Source: Paractinoplanes ovalisporus (GTDB lineage Bacteria; Actinomycetota; Actinomycetes; Mycobacteriales; Micromonosporaceae). Taken from it: a stretch of DNA of 64,000 bases. This document shows, piece by piece, positions 18,484-26,274 of the stretch. Location of the stretch: the NCBI RefSeq assembly GCF_016834655.1, contig NZ_JAENHP010000001.1, forward strand, positions 1,259,158 to 1,323,157, written 5' to 3'. Below the pieces are notes generated by a model. That model did no database searches and was not told where the DNA came from. It saw nothing but the letters and a program-made list of their open reading frames with translations. Both the position numbers and the translations under genes were made by a program. How positions within the stretch are numbered: position 1 is the stretch's first letter; the number at the start of each line of letters is the position of its first letter.

Positions 18484-18602
18484 TCAGGGGTCGGTAGGCG
18501 ACGCGTCGGGATACCAGGCGGCCTCCCACTCCAGCGACAGCCAGCCGCGATAGCCGAGGCCGGCCAGTGGCAGCCCAGGAAGCTGAAGGCCGGCGTCGTC
18601 AT
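18484..18602 (-). pseudogene. Deletion remnant of a sugar phosphate isomerase/epimerase (IolE/AP-endonuclease-2 fold)
   Basis: An ATG at 18602 overlaps the Gfo/Idh stop (ATGA) and opens MTTPAFSFLGCHW, a plausible N-terminus. About 40 bases on, a different frame reads GYRGWLSLEWEAAWYPD and stops at 18484-18486; this is the typical C-terminal end of TIM-barrel sugar phosphate isomerases (GYDGWxSVEWE...). The middle of the gene, roughly 250 codons, is missing and the two ends are out of frame. The simplest reading is an internal deletion in what was the second gene of the operon. Identity of the lost enzyme rests on about 20 recognisable residues. Confidence 0.6.
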
Positions 18603-19684
18603 GCGAGCCTCTGCACCTGCGCGGACCGGACGAGCGCGGGCTCGCCGGTGGCCGACGACTCATAGACGGCCAGGACGGTGGCGAGCACGGCCCGCCCGTA
18701 CGGGCCGTCGATGAAGGGGCGGCCCCCGGTGCGGCAGGCCGTCACGAAGTCGGCCAGCTGCGCCGCGAAGGCCTCGCGGGGGCTGCTGCTGGGGGCACCG
18801 ACCCGCTCCTCGGGCCGGCCGGTGCGCTCCTCGGGCCGGCCGGTGCGCTCCTCGGGCCGGCCGGTGCGCTCCTCGGGCCGTCCGGTGCGCGACATCCAGA
18901 GTCCGTCGGTGGCCGACCACCGCAGCGAACCGTCCTGACACAGAATGAGCGTCTCGTCCACGTAGGACAGGGCGGCGCTGGTGAACACGAAGCCGGCCTT
19001 GACGCCGCTGTCGAGTTCGAGCAGGCCGAAGCAGTCGGTCTCGATCTCCAGGCCGTCGCGGTGCAGGGTCTGCGCGGTCACCCGGGTCGCCATGCCGCCG
19101 CCGAGCATCTGGATGCGGTCCAGACCGTGGGTGCCGACGTTGATGACGATGCCGCCACCGGCCAGCACCGGATCGAAGAACCAGCCCGGGCGGCTGCCTG
19201 GCTGGTAGTGCGCCGAGCGCCGGTGGGTGATGCCGCGGACCGGGCCCAGCGTGCCGGCCCCGAGGATGCGGCCGGCCTCGGCGATGGACGGGTCGAAGCG
19301 GGACACGTGCCCGACCGCGAGCACCACGCCGGCCCGGGCGCAGGCGTCGATCATGCGGTCGCAGTCCTCGAGGGAGGTCGCCATCGGCTTCTCGACAAGC
19401 ACGTGCGCGCCGGTGGCGGCCGCGGCCACGGTCATGTCGGCGTGCAGGGAGTGCGGTGAGGTGATGATGACCGCGTCCAGGTCGGCGCCGGCCAGCATGT
19501 CCCGGTAGTCGGTGTAGATGTCGGCGCCGACCTGACGAGCGGCGGCGGACGCGGTCCGGGGGTCGAGGTCGCAGACGGCCCGCAGCGAGACCTCCGGGTT
19601 GTCGCGGGCGGCCTGCACGTGCCGGATCCCGACGGCGCCGGCGCCGATCAGTCCGATCCTCAATGGCTTTCCGGTGGTGGGCAC
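18599..19684 (-). CDS. Gfo/Idh/MocA-family NAD(P)-dependent sugar oxidoreductase
   Basis: 361 residues, starting at GTG 19684 with AAGGAG six bases upstream. The Rossmann motif is IGLIGAGAVGIRHVQA near residue 12; the family signature HVLVEKPMATSLEDCDRM carries the catalytic EKP lysine. RRSAHYQPGSRPGWFFDP, GGGIVINVGTHGLDRIQML gives the catalytic-region D..H-like pair. The C-terminal sheet domain contains an in-frame heptapeptide TGRPEER repeated four times, a repeat expansion in a surface loop (separate entry). It probably oxidises or reduces a sugar or sugar acid from the uronate pathway. The next gene downstream is the isomerase remnant. Confidence 0.9.
   Translation of the reverse strand: MPTTGKPLRIGLIGAGAVGIRHVQAARDNPEVSLRAVCDLDPRTASAAARQVGADIYTDYRDMLAGADLDAVIITSPHSLHADMTVAAAATGAHVLVEKPMATSLEDCDRMIDACARAGVVLAVGHVSRFDPSIAEAGRILGAGTLGPVRGITHRRSAHYQPGSRPGWFFDPVLAGGGIVINVGTHGLDRIQMLGGGMATRVTAQTLHRDGLEIETDCFGLLELDSGVKAGFVFTSAALSYVDETLILCQDGSLRWSATDGLWMSRTGRPEERTGRPEERTGRPEERTGRPEERVGAPSSSPREAFAAQLADFVTACRTGGRPFIDGPYGRAVLATVLAVYESSATGEPALVRSAQVQRLA
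18804..18887. repeat. 21-bp in-frame tandem repeat, four copies
   Basis: The unit CGCTCCTCGGGCCGGCCGGTG occurs four times head to tail; the fourth differs at one base. On the coding strand it gives (TGRPEER)x4 inside the Gfo/Idh C-terminal domain. The high identity of the copies points to recent expansion. Confidence 0.95.
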
Positions 19685-19827
19685 TGTTACTCCTTGCCGT
19701 ACCTGCTCTGGGCATGCGGGGTCAGGGCGACCGCGGAAGCGCGGCACCCTCTCAGTTCGGGGTATTCAGAGCGAGGCGGCTGACGCTGGCCCGCGTGCGC
19801 TGCCTCGCCCTCTCGGTTCGGGGGGAT

Positions 19828-20955
19828 TCAGGGCGAGGCGGCGACCGCCGGCTCGCGTGCGCCGCAGGAGTCGCGCAGGACCAGCTGCGGCTGCAGCTCC
19901 ATCCGGTGCACGGGTGCGGCCTCGTCGGCCATGAGTTTGAGGAGAAGTTCGGCCGAGGCGGCCCCGACCGCCTGCTTGGGCGGGGCGACGGCGGTCAGCG
20001 GCGGGTTGCCGATGTCGGCCACCTCGTCGTCGTAGGTGACCAGGGCGAGGTCGTGCGGCACCCGGAGCCCGAGCGCCTGCGCGCGGGCCAGCAGCGAAGC
20101 GGCGTCCCGGTCGCCGTGGCAGAAGACCGCGGTGACCTCGTGGTCCCGGCAGCGCCGGGCGAAGTCCGCGATCTGCTCGGTGGTCCACACCTCGTGACAG
20201 ACGACGGCCTCGGGCACCACGGGCAGGTCGAGCCGGGCGCAGGTCTGGCGGAAGCCCTCCGAGACCGCCGCCGAGCTGCCGGTGCGGACCCGGCCCAGAC
20301 AGCCGATGCGGCGGTGCCCCAGCTTCACCAGGTGGTTGATCGCCGTGTGGACGCCGGCGGCGTGGTCGGTCACGACATAGTTGGTCGGGTCGTCCGGGGC
20401 CGGGGCAGGCGGGCGGCGTTCGGTCAGGACGTACGGGACGGGCAGCGATCGCAGGCTTTCCACGTACGCCTGGGGGTCCGTCATCAGGTGCAGGTTGGGC
20501 ACCAGGATGAGACCGTCGACCGCGGAGTCGAGGAAGCGGCGCAGGTGGGCCGCTTCCCGGTCGGGCCGGTAGTCGGAGCTGGCCAGCATCACGTTGACGC
20601 CGTTGGCGCTGAGGACCCGCTCGATGCCGGTGATGATGCGGGGATAGAAGTACGACGTCGACGGCACCAACACGCCGACAACCCGGGCCGCCTCGCCCGG
20701 GGTCTGGTCGGGCCGGACCCGCACGTAGGTGCCGGAGCCCTGACGCCGGTCGACCAGACCCTCGTCCACGAGCAGCCCGACCGCCCGGCGCACCGTGTTG
20801 ATGGCGATGTCGTGGCGGCGGGCGAGGTCGGGCTCGGTCGGCAGTCGCCCGCCGACCGGCCACACACCGCCGGCGATCTCCTTCCGGAGGACCTCCGCCA
20901 GTGCCCACGCTTTCATTCTTTTAGGGAATGAATGTGCGTTTTCCGGCGCCGTCAT
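19828..20955 (-). CDS. GntR-type HTH fused to LacI-type sugar sensor, transcriptional regulator
   Basis: 375 residues. Residues 14-80 are a winged helix of GntR type (LRKEIAGGVWPVGGRLPTEP, NTVRRAVGLLVDEGLV, RQGSGTYV). Residues 95-375 are a periplasmic-binding-protein-like sensor of LacI type (VVGVLVPSTSYFYPRIITGI, DGLILVPNL, AVFCHGDRDA, LALVTYDDE). This hybrid (the AraR-like layout) commonly represses sugar catabolic operons until the sugar binds. It is upstream of, and in the same direction as, the Gfo/Idh-to-PL14 gene run, and next to the GH43 gene, so it is the likely local repressor. The ATG at 20955 has no strong ribosome binding site; ATG about 13 codons later is an alternative. Confidence 0.9.
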   Translation of the reverse strand: MTAPENAHSFPKRMKAWALAEVLRKEIAGGVWPVGGRLPTEPDLARRHDIAINTVRRAVGLLVDEGLVDRRQGSGTYVRVRPDQTPGEAARVVGVLVPSTSYFYPRIITGIERVLSANGVNVMLASSDYRPDREAAHLRRFLDSAVDGLILVPNLHLMTDPQAYVESLRSLPVPYVLTERRPPAPAPDDPTNYVVTDHAAGVHTAINHLVKLGHRRIGCLGRVRTGSSAAVSEGFRQTCARLDLPVVPEAVVCHEVWTTEQIADFARRCRDHEVTAVFCHGDRDAASLLARAQALGLRVPHDLALVTYDDEVADIGNPPLTAVAPPKQAVGAASAELLLKLMADEAAPVHRMELQPQLVLRDSCGAREPAVAASP

Positions 20956-21050
20956 GCCGAGAATGATGCGTATCCGTCAATGGCATGTCAAGCCTTGAAA
21001 AGCATTTACGGCGCGATCGAGCAATCGTTTCGAGGAATGAATTCCTGCAA

Positions 21051-22361
21051 TTAGCGCTCGACGTACAGGCGTTCTCCGGTCCATTCCAGGCGGACCACGC
21101 CGGCAACGGCCGAGTCGGCGAGGCGCGCCGGATTCGACCAGTAGCCGAAATTCGGGTTGCGGAAGAACGTCGCCCACAACTGCCCGGTGTGGTCGGCGAA
21201 GAAGTTGTTGTGCCCGGCGCCGACGCCCGCGGTCCAGCGCTCGGAGTAGGGACCCTCGAAGTGGTCGGAGACGGCCACGATCGCGTCGTACTGGAACTGC
21301 ACCCGTCCGGCGGCCGGGGTGTCGTACGCGTACCGGGTCGTGCCGTCGGCGTTGATCGAGGTGCGGTCCCAGGCCGCGTGCAGCAGGAAGTACTTGCCCT
21401 TGTGCTTGAAGACGTAGGCGCCCTCCAGGTACGGCTCGGGGCTGTACGGCATCTGCTGGAACGCGGGCAGGGCGGTCGCCGGGACGATGTCCTCCATGTC
21501 GTCGCGGAACCGTGCGTATAGGTTGTTGTGCAGCACCAGCCAGGCATTGCTGCCCTCGGTGTACATGCTGCCGTCGATGTGGTGGTAGGCGCCCGGCCGC
21601 ACGACCGCGGGCCCGGTGGGCAACGGGTCGCCGAACGGTTTGGTCGCGTTGCCCTCGGCCAGGCGGTACGGGCCCTCGACGCCGCCGTCGCTGACGAGCA
21701 GGAACGAGCCGACCTTCTGCGAGTGGTCCCCCATGCAGGCGACGATGTACCACTTCCCGCGGAAGTAGTGCACCTCGGGCGCCCACACCTGACCCCGCTT
21801 GCCGAACTGGGTGTCGGTCCAGTACTCCTGCCACGGCGCCACCACCGTACGGCCGGGCCGGTTCTCCCCGACGAACTCGGGTGACCAGACCTTGCCCCGT
21901 TCGGCGTCCGGCCGGAAGCGGGTGGTGTCAGCCAGCCGCCACGGCCCGCGCATCGAGCGCGACGTCCACACGAAGAGCCCGTCGTTCCAGGGTGAGGCGG
22001 CCTCGAGCCCCGGAACCCGGCTGGTTCCGGTCGCCACGTAGAGCGGCCGGCCGCCGACGGTGAAGCAGTTGACGTAGGTGTCGCGCATCCACACCCGGCC
22101 CAGTGCCTCGTCGCGGGGTCGCAGCTCGAGCGGCAGGACGAACGAGTTGTCGTCGCGGGGCCACAGCTCGGGGCGGGCGTCGGCCATTCCGTACGGCTCG
22201 GGGTCGGGCCAGTTGCGCGGTTTGCGCGCGACTCCGGCTTCGGCTTTGGCTGCGGCGGTCCCGGATTTGGCCGCGGCTTCGGCTGCGGCCGGAACGGCGG
22301 TCGCGGCCAAGGTTCCGGCCGCGCCGGCCAGCAACGTCCGGCGGTTCATGGACAACGTCAT
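21051..22361 (-). CDS. Secreted GH43-like five-bladed propeller glycosidase
   Basis: 436 residues. The N-terminus MNRRTLLAGAAGTLAATAVP carries a twin-arginine-like signal, followed by an Ala/Lys-rich spacer (about 25-48). The propeller shows VWMRDTYVNCFTVGGRPLYV, VWSPEFVG, QVWAPEVHYFRGKWYIV (classic GH43 blade), HHIDGSMYTEGSNAWLVLHN, SPEPYLEGAYVFKHKGKYFL, and VGAGHNNFFADHTGQLW. Acidic residues in MRDTY, APEV and EPYLEGAY are in positions usual for the GH43 catalytic triad, though I cannot align them exactly. Substrate could be an arabinan, xylan or galactan side chain. The gene is upstream of the GntR-LacI regulator, in the same direction, within the polysaccharide locus. Confidence 0.82.
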   Translation of the reverse strand: MTLSMNRRTLLAGAAGTLAATAVPAAAEAAAKSGTAAAKAEAGVARKPRNWPDPEPYGMADARPELWPRDDNSFVLPLELRPRDEALGRVWMRDTYVNCFTVGGRPLYVATGTSRVPGLEAASPWNDGLFVWTSRSMRGPWRLADTTRFRPDAERGKVWSPEFVGENRPGRTVVAPWQEYWTDTQFGKRGQVWAPEVHYFRGKWYIVACMGDHSQKVGSFLLVSDGGVEGPYRLAEGNATKPFGDPLPTGPAVVRPGAYHHIDGSMYTEGSNAWLVLHNNLYARFRDDMEDIVPATALPAFQQMPYSPEPYLEGAYVFKHKGKYFLLHAAWDRTSINADGTTRYAYDTPAAGRVQFQYDAIVAVSDHFEGPYSERWTAGVGAGHNNFFADHTGQLWATFFRNPNFGYWSNPARLADSAVAGVVRLEWTGERLYVER

Positions 22362-22513
22362 CGGTCACGTCCCTTTCCGGCGGGCGGTGGGCACCCGCCG
22401 AAAATCGACGCTAATGAGATCAATTTCGACGGTAAACAGTCGGCAGAAAGACCGTCTTCGCCGGTGGCGGGCCCTGGCTACGATGCGGGCCGCGGCGAAC
22501 GGGGGCGGCGGCG

Positions 22514-23053
22514 ATGCCGAAGTGGAATGCGGGCCGGACGGTGACGGCGGTGGCGCTCGGGCTGGTGGCGCTCGGGTGCGCCCGGCCGGGAGCGGGGGAC
22601 GGCGACGCGGCGACGCTTCCGTCGACCGTGTCGCAGCCATCTTCAGTGCCGCCGGCTTCGGTGCCGACGGACGGTGCGGGAGATCAGGCCCCGCCGCCCG
22701 GTGACGGCGCGCCCCACCAGGCCGAGAACAACGGGTGGAAGCAACGGCACGAACTGACCGCCGAGGAGCAGCGGGCCGGGGACGCGCTCGCTGCTCGCAT
22801 CCGGCCCGCGCTCACCGGACTGCGCGCTTCCGGCGACTTCGCGCCCGCGTCGACCCGGCGGGTGTTGCTGGCGCTGGGTCTGGCCACGGAAGACGTCCAG
22901 GTCAACGAGATGCGGACGCCACCGGGCACGGTCTTCGCGGTGACGTTCCCCGAGGCCGGTTGCGTGATCGGCGACGTCCGCCCGGAGCGTGTCCTGGTCG
23001 AGGTGACGGGCGCGGCGGCCGAGTTCGGCTGCCTGGAGCCGTTCACCCACTGA
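22514..23053 (+). CDS. Hypothetical lipoprotein
   Basis: 179 residues. The N-terminus ends in the lipobox LVALGC, so the mature chain should start with a lipid-modified cysteine near residue 22. A Pro/Ser/Thr-rich linker (to about 70) leads to a small folded domain: LTAEEQRAGDALAARIRPAL, a STRRVLLALGL helix, a VFAVTFPEAGCVIGDV strand pair, and an EFGCLEPFTH tail with two cysteines that may pair. I do not recognise a named family. It stands alone between divergent and convergent neighbours. Confidence 0.75.
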   Translation: MPKWNAGRTVTAVALGLVALGCARPGAGDGDAATLPSTVSQPSSVPPASVPTDGAGDQAPPPGDGAPHQAENNGWKQRHELTAEEQRAGDALAARIRPALTGLRASGDFAPASTRRVLLALGLATEDVQVNEMRTPPGTVFAVTFPEAGCVIGDVRPERVLVEVTGAAAEFGCLEPFTH

Positions 23054-23135
23054 CCGCCCGCGGCCCGGTCGGCCCGCGGCCAAGCCGCCCGGAGTCCGGC
23101 CGGCCGGGGCCAGGTCGTCCGGGGCCGCCCGGGGG

Positions 23136-23528
23136 TCAGGTCCGGCCGGCTACCGGCTCGGCCCACCCGGGCCTCGGGATGAGGCAGAACGGGTGCCCGG
23201 CCGGGTCGGCGAAGACGTGGTCGCCAGGACGCCGGGTGGCGCCGAGGGCCAGCACCTGATCGGTCGCGGCAGCCAGGTCGTCGACCATGACGTCATGGTG
23301 CAACTGCTGTGGAACGGCCGGATCGGGCCATGTGGACGGCGGGTTCCCGGGCGCTCGCTGGAACGCGAGTCCCGAGGTGGTGGAGTCGACGGAGACCACC
23401 ACGAAGTCGCCGTCGTCGAACGTGACCGGCCACCCGAGCACGGCACTCCAGAACTCGGCCGAGGTGATCGGGTCGGGGCAGTCGAAGATCAGGTGATGCA
23501 GTCGTCCGATCGGCGTCACGTCCGTCAT
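23136..23528 (-). CDS. VOC-superfamily (glyoxalase/dioxygenase-like) protein
   Basis: 130 residues from ATG 23528 with GGAGG seven bases upstream. Two beta-alpha-beta-beta-beta modules are visible: HHLIFDCPDPITSAEFWSAVLGWPV, then LHHDVMVDDLAAATDQVLALGA, and the terminal VFADPAGHPFCLIPRPGW, typical of single-domain VOC proteins of actinobacteria. Metal ligands would be a His in LHH and an acidic residue near the end, but the function could be enzymatic, sequestering or neither. Neighbours give no clue. Confidence 0.88.
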   Translation of the reverse strand: MTDVTPIGRLHHLIFDCPDPITSAEFWSAVLGWPVTFDDGDFVVVSVDSTTSGLAFQRAPGNPPSTWPDPAVPQQLHHDVMVDDLAAATDQVLALGATRRPGDHVFADPAGHPFCLIPRPGWAEPVAGRT

Positions 23529-23603
23529 TATCGGACCTCCCGCCTCCGGACACGCGAACGCGCGGGTCGTGGCCTGTGCCACCGACCCGCGCCTTCGTAC
23601 TTG

Positions 23604-24047
23604 TCAGAGCAGAGGCTGACCGTTGACCGGCTCCACCGGCTTCGGCGTCGGTCGCGGCTTGACGGCGGCCGGGGTACGCGGGGCGGCGGCTGCCTTCTCG
23701 TGCGGCGTGGACATCGACGCCTCGGTGGCCTTCACCTGCGGCTTGGTCGTCGCTGCGTCGGTCGTCGGCTTCACCTGCGGCTTCGTGGTCGACGCCTCGG
23801 TGACGGCCTTCACCTGCGGCTTCGTGGTCGACGCTTCGATGCTGGTGGCCTTGTCGTGCAGCTTGGCCGTCGCCGCGTCGGTGCCGTTGGAAAGCATCGC
23901 GGTGGCCTTCTCCTGCGTCTGGCGCACGGTCGGATGGTCACGCAGCTGCCGCGCGTTGGTCGCGATCTTCTCGTACGTCTCCCGGCCGGCCCGGCTGCCC
24001 AGCACGTAACCGATGGCGAGCCCGGCGGCCAGCTTGACGATCTTCAC
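23604..24047 (-). CDS. YtxH-like small membrane-anchored protein with Ala/Thr/Lys repeats
   Basis: 147 residues from GTG 24047 with GAGGAGAG upstream. The first 25 residues, VKIVKLAAGLAIGYVLGSRAG, are the short membrane segment with a GYxxGSRAG end seen in YtxH-like proteins, followed by a predicted helix RETYEKIATNARQLRDHP. The rest is a low-complexity tail with imperfect repeats of an ASTTKPQVK-type unit, rich in Thr, Lys, Ala and Pro. Probably a cell-envelope or stress protein with its tail in the cytosol or wall; specific function is not known. Confidence 0.7.
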   Translation of the reverse strand: MKIVKLAAGLAIGYVLGSRAGRETYEKIATNARQLRDHPTVRQTQEKATAMLSNGTDAATAKLHDKATSIEASTTKPQVKAVTEASTTKPQVKPTTDAATTKPQVKATEASMSTPHEKAAAAPRTPAAVKPRPTPKPVEPVNGQPLL

Positions 24048-24180
24048 AGTGTCTCTCCTCATGGTGGCGACGACCGACGCGATGATGGTTGCCCGGGGAC
24101 TAGCACCACGAAACCCGGCGGCCCCGGCCCGGTGAATTCCGGCGCCGGCCCGGATCCGTACGGGTGAAGGAGGTGCGCCC

Positions 24181-25173
24181 GTGGTGCGTAAGGTCGGGAT
24201 CGTGGCCGACGAGGCGAGGTTCACCGAGGTGACCGGGCCGCTCAGGCGGGAAATTCTCGGGCACTGCTACCGGATGCTCGGTTCGGCGGCCGACGCCGAA
24301 GACGCGGTGCAGGAGACGTTCCTGCGGGCCTGGCGCGGTTTCGAAGGGTTCGAGGGACGGGCCTCGGCCCGCACGTGGCTGCACCGGATCGCCACCAACG
24401 TCTGCCTGCGTCAGCTGGAACAGCGGGCCCGGCGAGCCCTCCCGTCCGATCTGGGCGGTCCGGAGGAGGACTGGCACCGGCCGGCCCGGGCGGCGCCGGA
24501 ACGGACCGCGTGGCTGGCTCCCCTGCCCGTCGATCCGGCCGAGGCGGCCGGTGCCCGGCAGCAGGTGCGGCTGGCGTTCGTCGCGGCGCTTCAGCACCTG
24601 CCGGCCTCGCAGCGGGCCGTTCTGCTGCTGCGCGACGTCGCGGACCTGCCGGCCGACGAGGTCGCGGTGGCGCTCGGCACGACGACGATCGCGGTCAACA
24701 GCGCGTTACGGCGGGCCCGGGACCGGCTTGCCCGCACCGCGCCCGACCCCGAGACGATGAGCGAACCCGGCGACGGTGAACTGCGCACCCGGTTGCGCCG
24801 CTACGTCGGGGCCTTCGAGGAGGCCGATGTCGGTGCGCTGGCTGCGCTGCTGCGCGAGGACGTCACCCTCGAGATGCCGCCGCACGCCACCTGGTTCGCC
24901 GGCCGCGCCGCCGTGCTCGGCTTCCTCGGCACCCACGTGCTGCGCGAACCCGGCCGCTTCGCCATGCTCGCGTCGCCGATGACGGCCAACGGCCAGCCCA
25001 CGTACGCGATGTACGCCCGCGAGCCGGACGGCGGGTTCACCGCGCACGCCCTGCAGATCCTCGACGTCGCCGCGGACAGGGTCCGGCACATCCACATCTT
25101 TCTGCAGCCGGATCTGCTGCCGGCTTTCGGCGGGCCGGTGACTCTGCCCGGCAGCCGGGATCGGAACGGCTGA
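24181..25173 (+). CDS. ECF sigma-70 factor with SnoaL-like C-terminal domain (SigG/SigJ type)
   Basis: 330 residues from GTG 24181, with AAGGAGGTG upstream. Region 2 reads LRREILGHCYRMLGSAADAEDAVQETFLRAW; region 4 reads LQHLPASQRAVLLLRDVADLPADEVAVALGTT with VNSALRRARDRL. Residues about 200-325 form a SnoaL/NTF2-like domain (GAFEEADVGALAALLREDVTLEMPP, WFAGRAAVLGFL, HIHIFLQPDLLPAFG), as in ECF41/SigG-type factors where this domain tunes activity in place of an anti-sigma factor. No anti-sigma gene is adjacent, in line with that. The last 34 codons are duplicated immediately after the stop codon (separate entry). Confidence 0.9.
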   Translation: MVRKVGIVADEARFTEVTGPLRREILGHCYRMLGSAADAEDAVQETFLRAWRGFEGFEGRASARTWLHRIATNVCLRQLEQRARRALPSDLGGPEEDWHRPARAAPERTAWLAPLPVDPAEAAGARQQVRLAFVAALQHLPASQRAVLLLRDVADLPADEVAVALGTTTIAVNSALRRARDRLARTAPDPETMSEPGDGELRTRLRRYVGAFEEADVGALAALLREDVTLEMPPHATWFAGRAAVLGFLGTHVLREPGRFAMLASPMTANGQPTYAMYAREPDGGFTAHALQILDVAADRVRHIHIFLQPDLLPAFGGPVTLPGSRDRNG

Positions 25174-25275
25174 GCGGACGGGGTCCGGCACATCCACATC
25201 TTTCTGCAGCCTGAACTGCTCCCGGCTTTCGGCGGGCCGGTGATTCTGCCCGGCGGCCGGGATCGGAACAGCTGA
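25072..25275 (+). repeat. 102-bp tandem duplication of the sigma-factor gene's 3' end, stop codon included
   Basis: Copy 1 (25072-25173) is the last 34 codons of the sigma gene including TGA. Copy 2 (25174-25275) follows at once in the same frame, ends in its own TGA, and differs at only about seven positions. Readthrough of the first TGA would give a protein with the tail HIHIFLQPxLLPAFGGPV twice. Four of the codon changes alter residues. Confidence 0.95.
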
Positions 25276-25297
25276 CACGAACACTCCAGGAGGACAC

Positions 25298-26146
25298 GTG
25301 ACAGCGATGGCAGGGCAGTCAGCAGTGGTCGTCGGCGGCAGCCGCGGCCTGGGACTCGGGGTGGCCCGGGCCGTCCGTGACGCCGGGGCCCGGGTGACGG
25401 TGGTGGCCCGCGACCTCTTCCCCATCACCGATTCCCCGCTTACCGATTCCCGGATCAATGACTCCCCCGCCACCGGCGACCAGATGGCCGATGCGCCGAG
25501 CACTGGCGCCTCGCTCGCCGACGCCCCGAGCATCAACGCCTTGCTCGCCGGCGCCGCAGGCCTCGACGGTGAGGCCGGTGACGCCACCGACGAGGCGTTC
25601 GCCGACAAGGTGCTGGCCGCGATCCGGCCCGGCCTGCTGGTGGTCACGGCCGGAACCGCTCCGCCGATGCGGCCGCTCACCGAGCAGACCTGGGAGAGCT
25701 TCTCGGCCAACTGGCACGCCGACGTACGGATCGCCTTCGTCTGGTTGCGGGCGGCGTTGCGGCTGCCGCTCAGCCCCGGTTCACGCGTGGTCGTGTTCGG
25801 CAGCGCGGCCGAGCTGCGGGGTTCCCCGCTCAGTGGCGGCTATGCGGGTGCCAAGGCCACCGTACGGCTGATCACGGGTTATGCGGCGGCGCCGGCGCGC
25901 GATCTCGGCATCGCCATGACGACCGTGCTGCCCGGCATCACGCCCGGCACGGGAGTGGGAGAAACGGCGATCCGGTCGTACGCGCAAGCCGCCGGGATCA
26001 CCGAGGACGAGTTCCGGGCCCGGGTCAGCGCGGCCCCGGACCCGGCCACGGTCGGCGCCCACATCGTCGTCCTGGCCGCCACTCCCGGAACGGCTCTCGC
26101 GGAGTCCTATCTGCTCGACCGCGACGGTCTGCACGAGCGCACCTGA
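25298..26146 (+). CDS. Short-chain dehydrogenase/reductase with a pentapeptide-repeat insertion
   Basis: 282 residues from GTG 25298 with AGGAGG upstream. The NAD(P) motif is VVVGGSRGLGLGVARAV; the catalytic region is FGSAAELRGSPLSGGYAGAK, giving the Ser and YxxxK residues of SDRs. After the second strand (VTVVARD), where SDRs usually go straight to the next helix, there is a 45-residue insertion of repeated five-residue units (ITDSP, LTDSR, INDSP...), encoded by 15-bp repeats. The SDR is otherwise complete. It follows the duplicated sigma tail by 22 bases and may be co-transcribed with the sigma gene, a common pairing of ECF41-type factors with oxidoreductases. The substrate is unknown. Confidence 0.87.
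   Translation: MTAMAGQSAVVVGGSRGLGLGVARAVRDAGARVTVVARDLFPITDSPLTDSRINDSPATGDQMADAPSTGASLADAPSINALLAGAAGLDGEAGDATDEAFADKVLAAIRPGLLVVTAGTAPPMRPLTEQTWESFSANWHADVRIAFVWLRAALRLPLSPGSRVVVFGSAAELRGSPLSGGYAGAKATVRLITGYAAAPARDLGIAMTTVLPGITPGTGVGETAIRSYAQAAGITEDEFRARVSAAPDPATVGAHIVVLAATPGTALAESYLLDRDGLHERT
25424..25558 (+). repeat. 15-bp degenerate tandem repeat inside the SDR gene, nine units
   Basis: Nine consecutive 15-base units starting ATCACCGATTCCCCG. The first three are close to one another. The later ones follow a 30-base higher-order pattern alternating xADAP-like and xTGAS-like pentapeptides. All are in frame, so the reading frame is kept. Confidence 0.85.
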
Positions 26147-26251
26147 CACGGTCTGCGCAGGCACGGTCTGCGCGGGCGCGGACTGCGCGGGCACGGACTG
26201 CGCGGGCACGGACTGCGCGGGCACGGACTGCGCGGGCACGGACTGCGCGAG
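26147..26251 (+). repeat. 15-bp tandem array, seven copies, right after the SDR stop codon
   Basis: Seven head-to-tail units of CACGGACTGCGCGGG type (the first two have TCT for ACT) begin at the base after TGA 26144-26146. The unit resembles the last codons of the SDR gene (GACGGTCTGCACGAG). Just after it, 26262-26312 again resembles the SDR 3' end (GCGGAGTCCTATC ... TGCGAGCGC..CTGAC). Convergent to the membrane gene that ends at 26275. Confidence 0.92.
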
Positions 26252-26274
26252 CACGGCTGACCGACGGCGGAGTC

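Noticed and set aside
25171..25173. Selenocysteine codon between the sigma-tail copies
   Set aside because: No SECIS-like stem is evident, the flanking residues are a normal C-terminus, and a duplication explains the pattern.
26147..26251. CRISPR array
   Set aside because: The units are 15 bp and contiguous with no spacers; no cas gene is near.
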